A stretch of DNA of 64,000 nucleotides from an uncultured Caulobacterales bacterium (GCA_903837135.1 CAILTK010000067.1:1-64000); one strand, 5' to 3'. Positions 18,436 through 28,345 are shown, counted from the first letter of the stretch. The notes: generated by a model not told the origin, from the letters alone. Program-made: numbers and translations.

Positions 18436-20217
18436 CTACCCCTCCACGAACACCTTCTTCAGTTCGTTCTTGAGGATCTTGCCGTTGGCGTTGCGCGGCA
18501 GGGTCTCGGGCCAGAACACCACCTTGATCGGCACCTTGAAGGCGGCGAGGCGTTCGGCGACGAACTTGCGCAGTTCCTCCTCGGTGGCCTGGCCGCCCTG
18601 CTTCAGCGTCACCACCGCGCCCGGCTCCTCGCCGAGGGTCTTGTGCGGAATGCCGACGATGGCCGCGTCCATCACCGCGGGGTGTTCGTAGAGGGCGCTC
18701 TCGACCTCGACGCAGTAGATGTTCTCGCCGCCGCGGATCAGCATGTCCTTGGCCCGGTCGACGATGAAGCAGAACCCCTCCTCGTCGATCCGCGCGAGGT
18801 CGCCGGTGCGCACCCAGCCGTCGACGAAGGTCTGGGCGGTGGCTTCGGGCTTGTTCCAGTATCCGACCACCACATTGGGTCCCTTGCCCCAGAGCTCGCC
18901 CACGGCGCCGGTGGGCAGCGGCTTGCCGGTGACGTCGGCCGGATCGCAGATCTTCATGTCGCAGACCGGCGCGGCCGGGCCGCAGCTGTCGGGGCGGTTG
19001 ATGTAATCCTCGGCCGAATTGCTGGTGAAGGTGGCCGAGGTCTCGGTCATGCCCCAGCCGTTGCCGGGTTGGGAGGCGGGAAAGGCTTCCTTGATCTTGC
19101 GCACCAGTTCGGGCGCCGAGGGCGCGCCGCCGTAGGACACCGACTCCAGCGAGGACAGGTCGAACCGGTGTCGCTCGGGATGCTCGATCAACTGCCAGGC
19201 GATGGTCGGCACGCCGCCCGCCATGCTGATGCGCTCGCGCTCGATCAATTCGAAGGCGCGGATCGGATCCCACTTGTAGATCATCACGATCTTGCCGCCC
19301 GAGACCAGCACGGGCGACAGGATGGCGAAACAGCCGGTGGCGTGGAAGAAGGGCACCGACAGCAGGGTCGAACGCTGGATCGTCGGATCGGGCGTCGGCA
19401 CGGGTTCGCCCCGGCGCAGATAGGCCCGCGCCGCCACGATGCCCGCGGCGCCGACGTTGGAGACGATGTTGCGGTGGGTGGCGAGCGCCCCCTTCGGCTT
19501 TCCCGTGGTGCCGGAGGTGTAGAAGATGGTCGCCAGGTCCTCGGGCCCGACCTCGACGTCGAGGAACGGATCGTCCGGCAGGGCCGCATAGTCGTCGGGC
19601 CTGCCGATCACGCTCTCGAGCGCCTTGACCTTGGGATTGGCGATCTCCTCGGTCGTGCGCGAGACATAGACCCGGACCAGATCGGGGCAGTTCGGCAGGT
19701 GCTCGACGAGCCGGCCGTAGCGTTCAGCGTCGGCGACCAGGATCTTGGAGCCGGAATCGGTCAGGCCGTATTCGAGCTCGGGGCCGGTCCACCAGGCGTT
19801 CAGCGGCGTGCAGATCGCGCCCAGCGACACGGCGGCGTAGAACACCACCGGCCACTCCGGCAGGTTGCGCATGACCAGGGCCACCCGGTCGCCCTTGGTC
19901 ACGCCCTGGGCGGCGAACTCGCGCATGAGGGCGGCGACGGCGCGGTGGAAGGCGTCGAACGACACCTTCTCGTCCTCATAGACCAGGAAGATCCGGTCCT
20001 TGGGCCATTGGGTGGCGCTCTCCGCCTCGGCGCGCAGCGAGGGCGGAGCGTTCTTCCACACCCGGGTCTCGATGCCGCGGATGGTCAGGGTCTCCATCTC
20101 GAACGGAGAGCCCGGCGCGGTCAGCAGCGCGTTGGCCTGGGCGATGGACATCGCCGGCCAGCCCGGCGGCAGGGGCGCATGGGCTGAATCCTGGGCGGGC
20201 GTAGCGTTGTCTGGCAT
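18436..20217 (-). CDS. Acyl-CoA synthetase (AMP-forming, class I adenylate-forming enzyme)
   Basis: This enzyme activates a carboxylic acid to the acyl-AMP and then the CoA thioester. Motifs are the P-loop-like TIFYTSGTTGKPKGA, the A5 region GWGMTETSATF, GEL WGKGPNVV, and the A8 hinge DGWVRTGDLARIDEEG followed by DRAKDMLIRGGENIYCVEVE. The C-terminal lysine motif is PRNANGKILKNELK. The ATG at 20217 has GGAGGA upstream and gives 593 residues; an earlier in-frame ATG is less well placed. Substrate is not certain; long- or medium-chain fatty acids are likely. It stands apart from the downstream valS cluster. Confidence 0.9.
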   Translation of the reverse strand: MPDNATPAQDSAHAPLPPGWPAMSIAQANALLTAPGSPFEMETLTIRGIETRVWKNAPPSLRAEAESATQWPKDRIFLVYEDEKVSFDAFHRAVAALMREFAAQGVTKGDRVALVMRNLPEWPVVFYAAVSLGAICTPLNAWWTGPELEYGLTDSGSKILVADAERYGRLVEHLPNCPDLVRVYVSRTTEEIANPKVKALESVIGRPDDYAALPDDPFLDVEVGPEDLATIFYTSGTTGKPKGALATHRNIVSNVGAAGIVAARAYLRRGEPVPTPDPTIQRSTLLSVPFFHATGCFAILSPVLVSGGKIVMIYKWDPIRAFELIERERISMAGGVPTIAWQLIEHPERHRFDLSSLESVSYGGAPSAPELVRKIKEAFPASQPGNGWGMTETSATFTSNSAEDYINRPDSCGPAAPVCDMKICDPADVTGKPLPTGAVGELWGKGPNVVVGYWNKPEATAQTFVDGWVRTGDLARIDEEGFCFIVDRAKDMLIRGGENIYCVEVESALYEHPAVMDAAIVGIPHKTLGEEPGAVVTLKQGGQATEEELRKFVAERLAAFKVPIKVVFWPETLPRNANGKILKNELKKVFVEG

Positions 20218-20319
20218 GGGTCCTCCGGCATGGCGCATCATCGCACGCGCGCCATTCCGCAAAGGGAAAGCACACTCCGGCGGAGCTTGTAAACGCTGAT
20301 TACCTACCCGACGTCCTCC

Positions 20320-23004
20320 TCACCCCATCGCCTGCAGGCGGGCCAGGGCGGCTTCGAGCTTGGCCTTGCCGGCCTCGGCCTCGGCGAGCTTGGCGCGGTT
20401 CTCGGCCACCACCTCTTCGGGCGCCTTGGCCATGAAGGCCTCGTTGTCGAGCTTGCCGCGGGCGCGCTTGATGTCGGCGTCGAAGGCGGCGACGGCCTTG
20501 GCGAGGCGGGCGCGCTCGGCGGCGAGATCGATGAACTCGGCGATCGACAGGGCGCCGGTGGCCTCGCCGATGGCGAAGGGCGCGGAGCCCGGCGGCGCGG
20601 AGTCGGCCAGCCGGATCTCGCCGAGGCGCGCCAGGGCGGCCAGCCGCTCGCGCTGGTGGGCGAGCCGCGTGCGGGTGGCGTCGCCGGCCCCGACCAGGGC
20701 CAGCGGCGGACGCGCCGAGGGCGGCACGTTCATCTCCGCCCGGATCGAGCGGACTTCGGTGACCAGCTCGATCAGCCAGTCGATCTCCGCGGCGGCGGCG
20801 GCGTCGACATAGGCTTCGGCGTAGGCGGGCCAGGGCTGCTCCATCAACAAGCCCGGCCGGGCCTGACTGAATTCGGCCGAGGCCTCCCACAGCGCTTCGG
20901 TCATGAACGGGGCCACGGGGTGCAGCAGCATCATCGCCTGGTCGAGCGCCCAGGCCGCCGTCGCCCGCGTCTCGGCCTTGGCGGCCTCATCCGAGCCGTT
21001 GAGCACCGGCTTGGCCAACTCCAGGTACCAGTCGCAGAAGATGTGCCAGATGAAGCGGTAGAGGGCGGCGGCGGCGTCGTCGAAGGCGAAGGCCTCCAGC
21101 GCCGTGGTGACGGCGTCGCGCGTCTTCGCCACCTCGCCGCGGACCCAGCGGTTCACCGGGTCGCGCACCGCCAGGGGATCGAAATCCGTCGGCGCGACGC
21201 ACTCGTTCATCTGGCAGAAGCGGGCGGCGTTCCACAGCTTGGTGCCGAAGCTGCGATAGCCGTCGACCCTCTGCCGCGACAGCTTGATGGTGCGCGTGGG
21301 CCCCGACATGGCGGTCAGGGTGAAACGCAGGGCGTCCGCGCCGTATTCGTCGACCAGTTCCAGCGGGTCGATCACATTGCCCCGGGTCTTGCTCATCTTC
21401 TGGCCCTTCTCGTCGAGCACGAGGGCGTTGATGAACACCTGGCGGAACGGAACCTCGCCCTTGAAGTGCAGGCCCATCATCATCATCCGGGCGACCCAGA
21501 AGAAGATGATGTCGAACGAGGTGACCAGGGTGTCGGTGGGATAGAACCGGTGGAGGTCCGTGGTCTCCTTGGGCCAGCCGAGGGTCGAGAACGGCCAGAG
21601 CGCCGAGGAGAACCAGGTGTCGAGCACGTCCTCGTCCTGGCGCAGCGGCGTGTCCGCGCCATAGTGCGCCGCGGCGGCGGCCTTGGCCTCCCCTTCCGTC
21701 TCGGCGACGAAGATCTCTCCGTCCGGCCCGTACCAGGCCGGGATCCGATGACCCCACCACAGCTGGCGCGAGATGCACCAGGGCTGGATGTTCCGCATCC
21801 ACTCGAAATAGGTCTTCTCCCAGTGGCGCGGGGTGAAGACGGTCTGGTCGGTCTCGACCGCTTCGAGCGCCGGCCTGGCCAGGGTCTTGGCGTCGACGTA
21901 CCACTGGTCGGTGAGGAAGGGCTCGATCACCACGCCCGAGCGGTCGCCGAACGGCTGGGCGATCACCCGATCCTCGATCTCGCGCAGCAGGCCCAGGACC
22001 TCGATCTCCTCGACCACCTTCTTGCGCGCGACGTAGCGGTCGAGGCCGAGGTAGCGCTCGGGGATCGGCCCGGCCATGCGCGCCTGCTCGTCCATGATGG
22101 AGATCAGCGGCAGGCCGTGGCGCATGGCCACCTGGAAGTCGTTGAAGTCGTGCGCGCCGGTGATCTTCACCGCGCCCGAGCCCTTCTCGGGATCGGGATA
22201 GGGATCGGCGATGATCGGGATCAGCCGGTCGGCGATCGGCAGGCGCACCATCCGCCCGACCAGCGCCTTGTACCGCTCGTCGTCCGGGTGCACGGCCACC
22301 GCGCCGTCGCCGAGCATGGTCTCGGGCCGGGTGGTGGCGATGACGATCTCCGACACCCCGTCCACCGGCTCGCCCTCGAGCGGATAGGCGAAGTGCCACA
22401 TCTTGCCCTGCACCTCGCGGGTCTCGACCTCGAGGTCGGAGATGGCGGTCTGGAACTGCGGGTCCCAGTTCACCAGCCGCTTATCGCGGTAGATCAGCCC
22501 CTGCTGGTGCAGGGTGACGAACACCTTGCGCACCGCGTCCGACAGGCCCTCGTCGAGGGTGAAGCGCTCGCGCGACCAGTCGCACGAGGCGCCGAGCCGG
22601 CGTAGCTGGCGGGTAATGGTCCCGCCCGACTGGCCCTTCCAGTCCCACACCCGCGCCACGAAGGCCTCGCGGCCGAGCTCGCGGCGGCCCTGGTTGCCCT
22701 CGGCGGCCAGCTGGCGCTCGACCATCATCTGGGTGGCGATGCCGGCGTGGTCGGTGCCCGGCAGCCACAGCACCGCGTCGCCCCGCATGCGGCGAAAGCG
22801 CGCCAGCACGTCCTGAAGGGTCGAGTTCAGCGCGTGGCCGATGTGCAGAGAGCCGGTGACGTTCGGCGGCGGGATGACGATGCAATAGGGCTTGGCGTCC
22901 GGATCGCGGGCCAGGGCGCGCTCGGGCGAAAAGGCGCCCGACGCCTCCCACGCCTGATAGAGCCGCGGCTCGACGGTCTTGGGATCGAAGGTCTTCTCAA
23001 GCAT
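20320..23004 (-). CDS. valS: Valine--tRNA ligase
   Basis: A class Ia aminoacyl-tRNA synthetase that charges tRNA-Val. The HIGH motif is in PPNVTGSLHIGHALN (near residue 45) and the KMSKS motif in KGQKMSKTRGNV. The editing domain between them shows TTRPETMLGD. The C-terminal ~65 residues form the Ala/Glu/Lys-rich coiled coil expected of ValRS (IDLAAERARLAKAVAAFDADIKRARGKL). Length is 894. It lies 108 bases downstream of popZ on the same strand, an arrangement also found in Caulobacter from memory. Confidence 0.97.
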   Translation of the reverse strand: MLEKTFDPKTVEPRLYQAWEASGAFSPERALARDPDAKPYCIVIPPPNVTGSLHIGHALNSTLQDVLARFRRMRGDAVLWLPGTDHAGIATQMMVERQLAAEGNQGRRELGREAFVARVWDWKGQSGGTITRQLRRLGASCDWSRERFTLDEGLSDAVRKVFVTLHQQGLIYRDKRLVNWDPQFQTAISDLEVETREVQGKMWHFAYPLEGEPVDGVSEIVIATTRPETMLGDGAVAVHPDDERYKALVGRMVRLPIADRLIPIIADPYPDPEKGSGAVKITGAHDFNDFQVAMRHGLPLISIMDEQARMAGPIPERYLGLDRYVARKKVVEEIEVLGLLREIEDRVIAQPFGDRSGVVIEPFLTDQWYVDAKTLARPALEAVETDQTVFTPRHWEKTYFEWMRNIQPWCISRQLWWGHRIPAWYGPDGEIFVAETEGEAKAAAAAHYGADTPLRQDEDVLDTWFSSALWPFSTLGWPKETTDLHRFYPTDTLVTSFDIIFFWVARMMMMGLHFKGEVPFRQVFINALVLDEKGQKMSKTRGNVIDPLELVDEYGADALRFTLTAMSGPTRTIKLSRQRVDGYRSFGTKLWNAARFCQMNECVAPTDFDPLAVRDPVNRWVRGEVAKTRDAVTTALEAFAFDDAAAALYRFIWHIFCDWYLELAKPVLNGSDEAAKAETRATAAWALDQAMMLLHPVAPFMTEALWEASAEFSQARPGLLMEQPWPAYAEAYVDAAAAAEIDWLIELVTEVRSIRAEMNVPPSARPPLALVGAGDATRTRLAHQRERLAALARLGEIRLADSAPPGSAPFAIGEATGALSIAEFIDLAAERARLAKAVAAFDADIKRARGKLDNEAFMAKAPEEVVAENRAKLAEAEAGKAKLEAALARLQAMG

Positions 23005-23111
23005 CTGTAAATGACATGTGCGAATGGGCGACGCCGTGACCGGCGCCGCCTCCTGATCGGTGCGGATCGATGCGGGGCGGCAGGGCGGACGCGGGGCCCG
23101 CTATGAACGCC

Positions 23112-23729
23112 TCAGTATACTCGGCGGCGGGAGATGCGCTCGACCTCGTCGCGGACCGCCTGTTCGACCATCGCCGGCAGGTACTGGTCGAGCCAGTCCT
23201 TCAGGAGCGGGCGCAGCATCTCGCTGACCACATCCTCGAGCGTGCGGCCGTGAGCGGGCATGGCCACCGACTGGGCCAGGGCGCCGAAGTGGGAGGCCGC
23301 GACCGACGCGGCGCGGCCCGAGACCAGCCCGCCGCCCGCGGGCGGCAGATCCGGCGTCTCTTCGTCGAACGGCGGGTCGGCGTAGGAGGGCTCGAGCGGC
23401 GCCCTCTCGACCTCGGGCGCGGGCGTTTCGACCACGGGCGCGGCGGCCTTCTCGAACACGTCGATGTCGCCGTGCGTCTCGTGCAGGGCGGGCGCGGGCT
23501 CGTTGAGCTCCAGCACCTCCTCATCGTCGAAGGGTTCGTCGGGCTCAGGCGGCGGCGGCGGCGGCGCGGGCGGAGGCGCCGCGGCGGCCGGAGCCGGAGC
23601 TGGGGCCGGAGCCGCCGGAGGGGGGGCCGCCGCGGCCGGAGCCGCCGGCGCGTCGTCCTCGGAAATGATGCGGCGGATGGAGGCCAGGATCTCCTCCATC
23701 GTCGGTTCCTGGGCGGTGGGGTCGGACAT
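23112..23729 (-). CDS. popZ: PopZ-type polar organising protein (DUF2497)
   Basis: PopZ self-assembles into a polar matrix that anchors the ParB-parS centromere and recruits cell-cycle regulators in Caulobacter. The N-terminal helix is EPTMEEILASIRRIISEDD. The middle is a Pro/Ala/Glu-rich, disordered linker (~25-140). The conserved C-terminal oligomerisation helices contain TLEDVVSEMLRPLLKDWLDQ and PAMVEQAVRDEVERIS. Length is 205 residues against 177 in C. crescentus; the extra length is in the linker. The setting between tolC and valS supports orthology. This gene places the organism with PopZ-bearing, probably polarised, alphaproteobacteria. Confidence 0.92.
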   Translation of the reverse strand: MSDPTAQEPTMEEILASIRRIISEDDAPAAPAAAAPPPAAPAPAPAPAAAAPPPAPPPPPPEPDEPFDDEEVLELNEPAPALHETHGDIDVFEKAAAPVVETPAPEVERAPLEPSYADPPFDEETPDLPPAGGGLVSGRAASVAASHFGALAQSVAMPAHGRTLEDVVSEMLRPLLKDWLDQYLPAMVEQAVRDEVERISRRRVY

Positions 23730-23895
23730 GGCGAACCGTGGCTGAAGGACGAAACTTTCGGCACCCTAGCGACCGTAGCCGCGCTTCGCAATTTACCGAG
23801 GAGAAATAAGAATCTCTACGCTCCTCCCCCGCCCCCGGCTCACGCGTTTCCCACGTCTCCGCGGATGGATGAATCCGATAGCCGCCTTCGGACCC

Positions 23896-25440
23896 TCACC
23901 GCGGCTCGCCGGCCGTCGGCTGGTCGGTGGAGAGGGGCGGATGGGTCGGTTCGGCTCCGGTGGGCGGCAGCATGGTCGGGCTTCCCCCGCCGGCCGGGGG
24001 CTGAGCCGACGCGGGCGCGATCCTGACCTTGGGCATGCCGAGCCGGTCGAGCCGGTCGATCACCCCGTCCCAGGGCGTGCCGCCGGCGTGTTTGATCCGG
24101 TTGAACGACACCGCCGGATCGTAACGATCGACGCCGGCCACGAGATAGCGCGCCTCCAGCCGGCCCATGGCGCCGAGCAGCCCGGCCTGGCCGACGTAGG
24201 CGTCGTGGCGCGCCTGCACCAGCGCCAGTTCGGCGTCGCGCAGGTTCTGCTGGGAGATCAGCACGTCGAGGGTGGTGCGCAGGCCGACCCGGTATTCCTC
24301 CTGCTCGCCCTCGAAGGCGACCCGGGCGGCGCGCACCTGCTCCTCGTCGGAGATCACGTTGGCCCGCGAGGAGGCCATGGTGTTCCAGGCCTGCGACACC
24401 TGCTGCACCACCTGGCGGCGTACGCCCTCGATGGTGACGCGGTCGGCGTTGTTCTGGGCCAGGGCGGCGCGGATGTTGGAGCTGTTGAGGCCGCCGGTGA
24501 AGATCGGCTGGGTGATCACCGCCTCGGCCGTCACCGTCCGGCTGTAGTCGTTGGGATCGAAGGGCGCCACCGTGCCCGAATAGCCGATGGTCACCTGCAG
24601 CGACACGGTGGGGTGGTTGGCGGCCTTGGCTTCGGCCACGCGCGCGCGGCTGGCCTGCTCGGTCCGCCGCGCCTGCAGCAGCAGCGGGCTCTCGGCCTCG
24701 GCGGTGTCGAACGCCTGGTCGACCGTGGGCGGCACGCCCGGCACGGGCGGCTCTGGCGCCAGTTCGCCGGGGTTCTGGCCGACCACGGCGGTATAGTTGG
24801 CCCGGCTGATCTGCAGCTGCGCCTGGGCGGTCGACAGCAGCGCCCGCGCGGCCGCCAGCTGGGCCTGCGCCTGGGCCACGTCGGTGCGGGTGATCTGGCC
24901 GACGTCGAACTTGGCGCGGGTCAGTTCGAGCTGACCCGCCAGCACGGAGACGTTGTTCTGGCGGATGGCGACGATCTGCTGGTCGCGCCGGACGTCGGCG
25001 TAGGCCTGCACCACCTGCTGCAGGATGGTGGCCTCGGTCTGACGCAGCCCCTCGCGGCCGGCCATGATCGAGGCCTCCGCCGCCTGTTCGGCCGCCGCGG
25101 TCCGGCCGCCGTTGAAAAGGGGCTGGGTGATGGTCAGCCCGGCCGTCCCCTGGTTGTAGCGTTCGGTCTGCGGCAGGGGCTTCGGCAGGTCGGTGGCGGC
25201 CTCGGCGTAGGTGGCGTTGATGTTGGCGGAGACGGTCGGACGCAGGCCGGAGCGAGCCTGGACGTAGGTTTCGTCGGTGACCTTCTGCAGGTCGCGCTGC
25301 GCCTGCAGGGTCGGGTTGGAGCGGTAGGCCATGGCGATGGCGTCGGCCAGGGTCTCCGCGCCGGCCACGCCCGCGAGGCTGGCGAAGAGCGCCGCCGCGG
25401 CGACGCCGGCCGCCAAAGCGGATCGCTGGCGAATACTCAT
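23896..25440 (-). CDS. tolC: TolC-family outer-membrane efflux/secretion channel
   Basis: This is the outer-membrane exit duct for type I secretion and multidrug efflux. The signal peptide is SALAAGVAAAALFASLAGVAGAE. The two TolC repeats begin at LADAIAMAYRSNPTLQAQRDLQ and at ...GVRRQVVQQVSQAWNTMASSRANV. The C-terminal segment after residue ~440 is Pro-rich and not part of the barrel. The Met at 25440 gives a clean signal peptide (514 residues); the track start at 25461 adds seven residues. In Caulobacter the equivalent protein (RsaF-like) exports the S-layer protein; whether this one does so is unknown. Confidence 0.9.
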   Translation of the reverse strand: MSIRQRSALAAGVAAAALFASLAGVAGAETLADAIAMAYRSNPTLQAQRDLQKVTDETYVQARSGLRPTVSANINATYAEAATDLPKPLPQTERYNQGTAGLTITQPLFNGGRTAAAEQAAEASIMAGREGLRQTEATILQQVVQAYADVRRDQQIVAIRQNNVSVLAGQLELTRAKFDVGQITRTDVAQAQAQLAAARALLSTAQAQLQISRANYTAVVGQNPGELAPEPPVPGVPPTVDQAFDTAEAESPLLLQARRTEQASRARVAEAKAANHPTVSLQVTIGYSGTVAPFDPNDYSRTVTAEAVITQPIFTGGLNSSNIRAALAQNNADRVTIEGVRRQVVQQVSQAWNTMASSRANVISDEEQVRAARVAFEGEQEEYRVGLRTTLDVLISQQNLRDAELALVQARHDAYVGQAGLLGAMGRLEARYLVAGVDRYDPAVSFNRIKHAGGTPWDGVIDRLDRLGMPKVRIAPASAQPPAGGGSPTMLPPTGAEPTHPPLSTDQPTAGEPR

Positions 25441-25467
25441 CGAATCCGTCCCCGAAATCATCCCGGG

Positions 25468-25493
25468 CCAGTTGTCTTAGGCCCCTAAACTGG
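25468..25493. promoter_or_regulatory. Palindrome in the tolC leader, possible operator
   Basis: CCAGTT-gtc-TTAGG-cc-CCTAA-ACTGG forms a nested inverted repeat 28 bases before the tolC start. It could be a repressor operator or an RNA hairpin at the end of the upstream pcm-like gene's intergenic region. No known consensus was recognised. Confidence 0.4.
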
Positions 25494-25559
25494 ATCCCGA
25501 GTATCCGCGGGCGATCAGGTCCGCCAGTTAAGCTTTCGTCACGTGCGACCTGGGGGCGG

Positions 25560-26198
25560 TCAGAACTGGAAGGCGGGCGCGGGCTCGAACCCCGGCAGCA
25601 TCGGCGGCGTGGCGTCGAACAGGGTGCGCGCGGAGACCACGCCCTCGGGACTGCGGGTATAGAGCCGGGCGCGCCCGACCGGACCCTGGCGCTCGATCAC
25701 CCCGAGCCGGCCGCCGAGGTTCAGCATGGCGGTCCAGGCTTCGGGCGCGTGGTGCACCGCCCCCTCGACCACGATCACGTCATAGGGGCCGTTCTCGTCC
25801 AGGGCGGCGAGATCGCCGGTCACGGTGGGGACGCCGTCCTCGGCCAGGTGGGCCGTGAGCTCGCCCGCGTCGAGCCCCGGCGGCAGGCGCAGGGCGGTTT
25901 TCAGGCCCATTAACGACAGCACGGCCGCCGCGTACGGGGCCGCGATGGCCAGCGCCCGTTCGCCCGGCTGCGCCCGCAGCCCCTGCAGCAGCTTGGAGAC
26001 GTCGCGCGGCTCCATGAGGAAATAGCCCGGCGCATATTCCACCGCCGCCTCGGCGTAGGCCAGGTGCAGCTTGGTCGGCGGACACAAACGCTCGCGCCGC
26101 ACCGCGCGCATGGCGTCCTGCACGCCCAGATCGGTGACGTCGTTGGTGCGGACCTGGTTTTCGACCATGTTCTCGCGCGCGGCGGCGAAATCGAGCAT
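25560..26198 (-). CDS. Protein-L-isoaspartate O-methyltransferase family protein
   Basis: The family repairs isoaspartyl residues using SAM. Conserved features are ENMVENQVRTNDVTDLGVQDAM, the N-terminal signature of the short alphaproteobacterial Pcm-like group, FLMEPRDVSKLLQGL and a Rossmann-like core. The usual SAM loop (E-x-G-x-G-x-G) is poorly preserved: GERALAIAAPYAAAVLSLMG stands where E-I-G-T-G-S-G-Y is normally found. Activity may therefore be lost or altered. The ATG at 26198 gives 212 residues; the track start adds a shadow leader. It is upstream of tolC on the same strand with a 119-base gap. Confidence 0.82.
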   Translation of the reverse strand: MLDFAAARENMVENQVRTNDVTDLGVQDAMRAVRRERLCPPTKLHLAYAEAAVEYAPGYFLMEPRDVSKLLQGLRAQPGERALAIAAPYAAAVLSLMGLKTALRLPPGLDAGELTAHLAEDGVPTVTGDLAALDENGPYDVIVVEGAVHHAPEAWTAMLNLGGRLGVIERQGPVGRARLYTRSPEGVVSARTLFDATPPMLPGFEPAPAFQF

Positions 26199-26371
26199 CG
26201 TTCCAGCCTCAAAAACTACACGCCCGGGGGCGTCACGGATGCGGCGTCGACCCGCGGAACGGCCTGCGAGGCGCAGGGCCCGCCGCCATCGGCCTATCTT
26301 CACATCGGGCAGTCCTTACACAGGATTTGTCGCGGGCAAAAGCCGGCGCCCGGGTTTGGCGCCAACGCCGA

Positions 26372-28345
26372 CTATTTCGCCATGGCGGACCGCAGCTGCC
26401 CTTCGATGGCGGCGGCGATCGCCGCGTGGGCGTCGACCAGCCGGGCGCCGGACACCTGGACGCCCAGCGCCGAGAAGGTGGCGTGGGTGTAGTCGTAACC
26501 GGTGTGATAGTGGACGCCGCGCTGGAGCGGAGCGACCCGGAGTACGAGGGTCGCGTCGTGAAACCCCGGCACGACGCTCATGTCGAGCGACGGCGCGCCG
26601 GCGCAGCCCCGTCCCGCCTGGGTCAGGATCACCCGGTCGATCGACCCCTTGACGATGCTGACCCGGACCGCCGGCTCGACCGCGCACGCCCCGCCGGTCG
26701 CGGCGATGTCGTACACGCCGGGGGCGCCGCCGACGCCTGGCCACCACGACATCCCCACCACATAGCCGTACCAGTCGGCGAACGGGGCGATGTCGGTGCG
26801 AAAGACCTGGCTGTCGCGCGCCGACATGACGATGTCCGCCACGTCGACCAAACGGCCGCCGGTGTAGGTCGGCGCACCGGTCGACCGGATCCAGTCGTTG
26901 AAAGCCTGCGCCGCGCCGCCCACGGCGAAGCCCGCCGCGGGCGTCTGGTTCGCGGTCGTGGCGCCGCCGTCCGTCGTGGTGGTCTCCGGGCCGACCGTGG
27001 TGGCGATCACCTTGCGGCCGCCCTGCTGCAGAAGCTTCACCGCCCGGATCCACGCATCCTCGACGGTCGCGGCGGAGGCGCCGCCGCCGCCGAGGTCGTT
27101 CAGACCCAGCTGGAGCACCACGAAGGACGGCCCCTCGCCGACCAGGGACAGCAGCAGTTGCGACGAGGTCAGCAGATCGGCGAGCCGCTTGCCGGGCTGC
27201 GCGTCCGTCACGTGGGCGATCCCCAGCGCCTTCGCCGCCCGCTCCCACGGACCGACGAATCCGTCGGCGTCGCCGATATCGACGTAGGCCTTGACCTCCG
27301 GATTATAGGTCCGGGTGTCGTCCGTGCCGACCGCATTGCTGTCGCCGACGATGACGAGGCTCTGATGGCCGGCGGCCGGGGCGCGGGTCGAACAGATCAT
27401 GTTGGCGGGCCCGTAGGCGCCCGCGGTGAACGGGTCGCGCCAGAACGGCTTCGCCTGCAGCGACGGATCATCCGGGCCGCCCAGCAGGCTGCGCAAGGCC
27501 CCGAACAGGGCGTTGTCCTCGCCGAGGTCCTCGCGCGCCACATGGCCGGCGAAGACGTAGGCGCCGCGCGGCCAGTAGACGGTGGTGTCCGCCTCGAGGG
27601 CGGTTCCCGGCGTGGCGGCCACCTCGACCCAGTCGGACCATACCGTCTTGCCGGGCGGGATGTTCGCCACGGTCTGGCCGTCGAATCGGACGGGCAGCGG
27701 CGGCCGCAACGTGTCGCCGAAGACGGCGCGGACGCCGGCGGTCACGCTGATCGCGCCGCCGGCGTCGAACAACTCCCCCGCGTTCGCGCCATAGCTCGCC
27801 GGCCGCGAGGCGATCGTCACCGGACTGTTGTTCAGCGTCGCGATCAGCGGCCGGCTCAGCCATACCGAGCCGGCGGTCACGGTTTCGATGGTGTCGCCCG
27901 GCGGGACGCCCACGCCGCTGACGGCGTCGCCGGGCATGACCGACGCCACGCTGGCGACCTTCAACAGGCTATCGCCGCGCGCGCCGACGGCCGTCGTGCG
28001 CAGGCTGTGGCCCGACCCCTGATACCAGTTGGTGTAGGCGAACTTGCAGCGATAGTAGACGCCCTCCCCGGCTGCGCCGATCCGGCCGACCGGCGTCTTC
28101 TTGCGGCTCGCCGCCATATAGGGGCCCGGCCGGACCAGGCCGTTGGGGGGTGTGGGGTTGGGCGTGTAGAGGGCGAGGAGCCCGTTCTCGGTCATCATCC
28201 GACCGCCCGCGATCAGGTCTACCGACGGCGCGGCCCCGGCGTCGCGTGCCTCAGCCGCGGCGCGCGGACCCGCGGGCTGAGCGAGCGCGGCGCCGCTTGC
28301 GGCGAGCAGGACGGCGGCTGCCGCAAGAGGATTCGCTACCCGCAT
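26372..28345 (-). CDS. Secreted SGNH-hydrolase-domain protein
   Basis: This 657-residue exported protein begins with a signal peptide (ANPLAAAAVLLAASGAALAQ). Residues ~100-270 hold a beta-rich segment with the module GVPPGDTIETVTAGSVWLS, like those in phage tail and surface proteins. The SGNH/GDSL domain lies at ~335-650: block I VIVGDSNAVG with the nucleophilic Ser, block III LQLGLND, and a late DYTHATFSALG as the Asp/His block. The substrate is probably an ester on a carbohydrate or lipid; none can be named. GGCGGAG precedes the ATG. The next gene downstream in transcription order is the Pcm-like gene, 173 bases away; the CTERM-like gene lies just upstream. Confidence 0.75.
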   Translation of the reverse strand: MRVANPLAAAAVLLAASGAALAQPAGPRAAAEARDAGAAPSVDLIAGGRMMTENGLLALYTPNPTPPNGLVRPGPYMAASRKKTPVGRIGAAGEGVYYRCKFAYTNWYQGSGHSLRTTAVGARGDSLLKVASVASVMPGDAVSGVGVPPGDTIETVTAGSVWLSRPLIATLNNSPVTIASRPASYGANAGELFDAGGAISVTAGVRAVFGDTLRPPLPVRFDGQTVANIPPGKTVWSDWVEVAATPGTALEADTTVYWPRGAYVFAGHVAREDLGEDNALFGALRSLLGGPDDPSLQAKPFWRDPFTAGAYGPANMICSTRAPAAGHQSLVIVGDSNAVGTDDTRTYNPEVKAYVDIGDADGFVGPWERAAKALGIAHVTDAQPGKRLADLLTSSQLLLSLVGEGPSFVVLQLGLNDLGGGGASAATVEDAWIRAVKLLQQGGRKVIATTVGPETTTTDGGATTANQTPAAGFAVGGAAQAFNDWIRSTGAPTYTGGRLVDVADIVMSARDSQVFRTDIAPFADWYGYVVGMSWWPGVGGAPGVYDIAATGGACAVEPAVRVSIVKGSIDRVILTQAGRGCAGAPSLDMSVVPGFHDATLVLRVAPLQRGVHYHTGYDYTHATFSALGVQVSGARLVDAHAAIAAAIEGQLRSAMAK

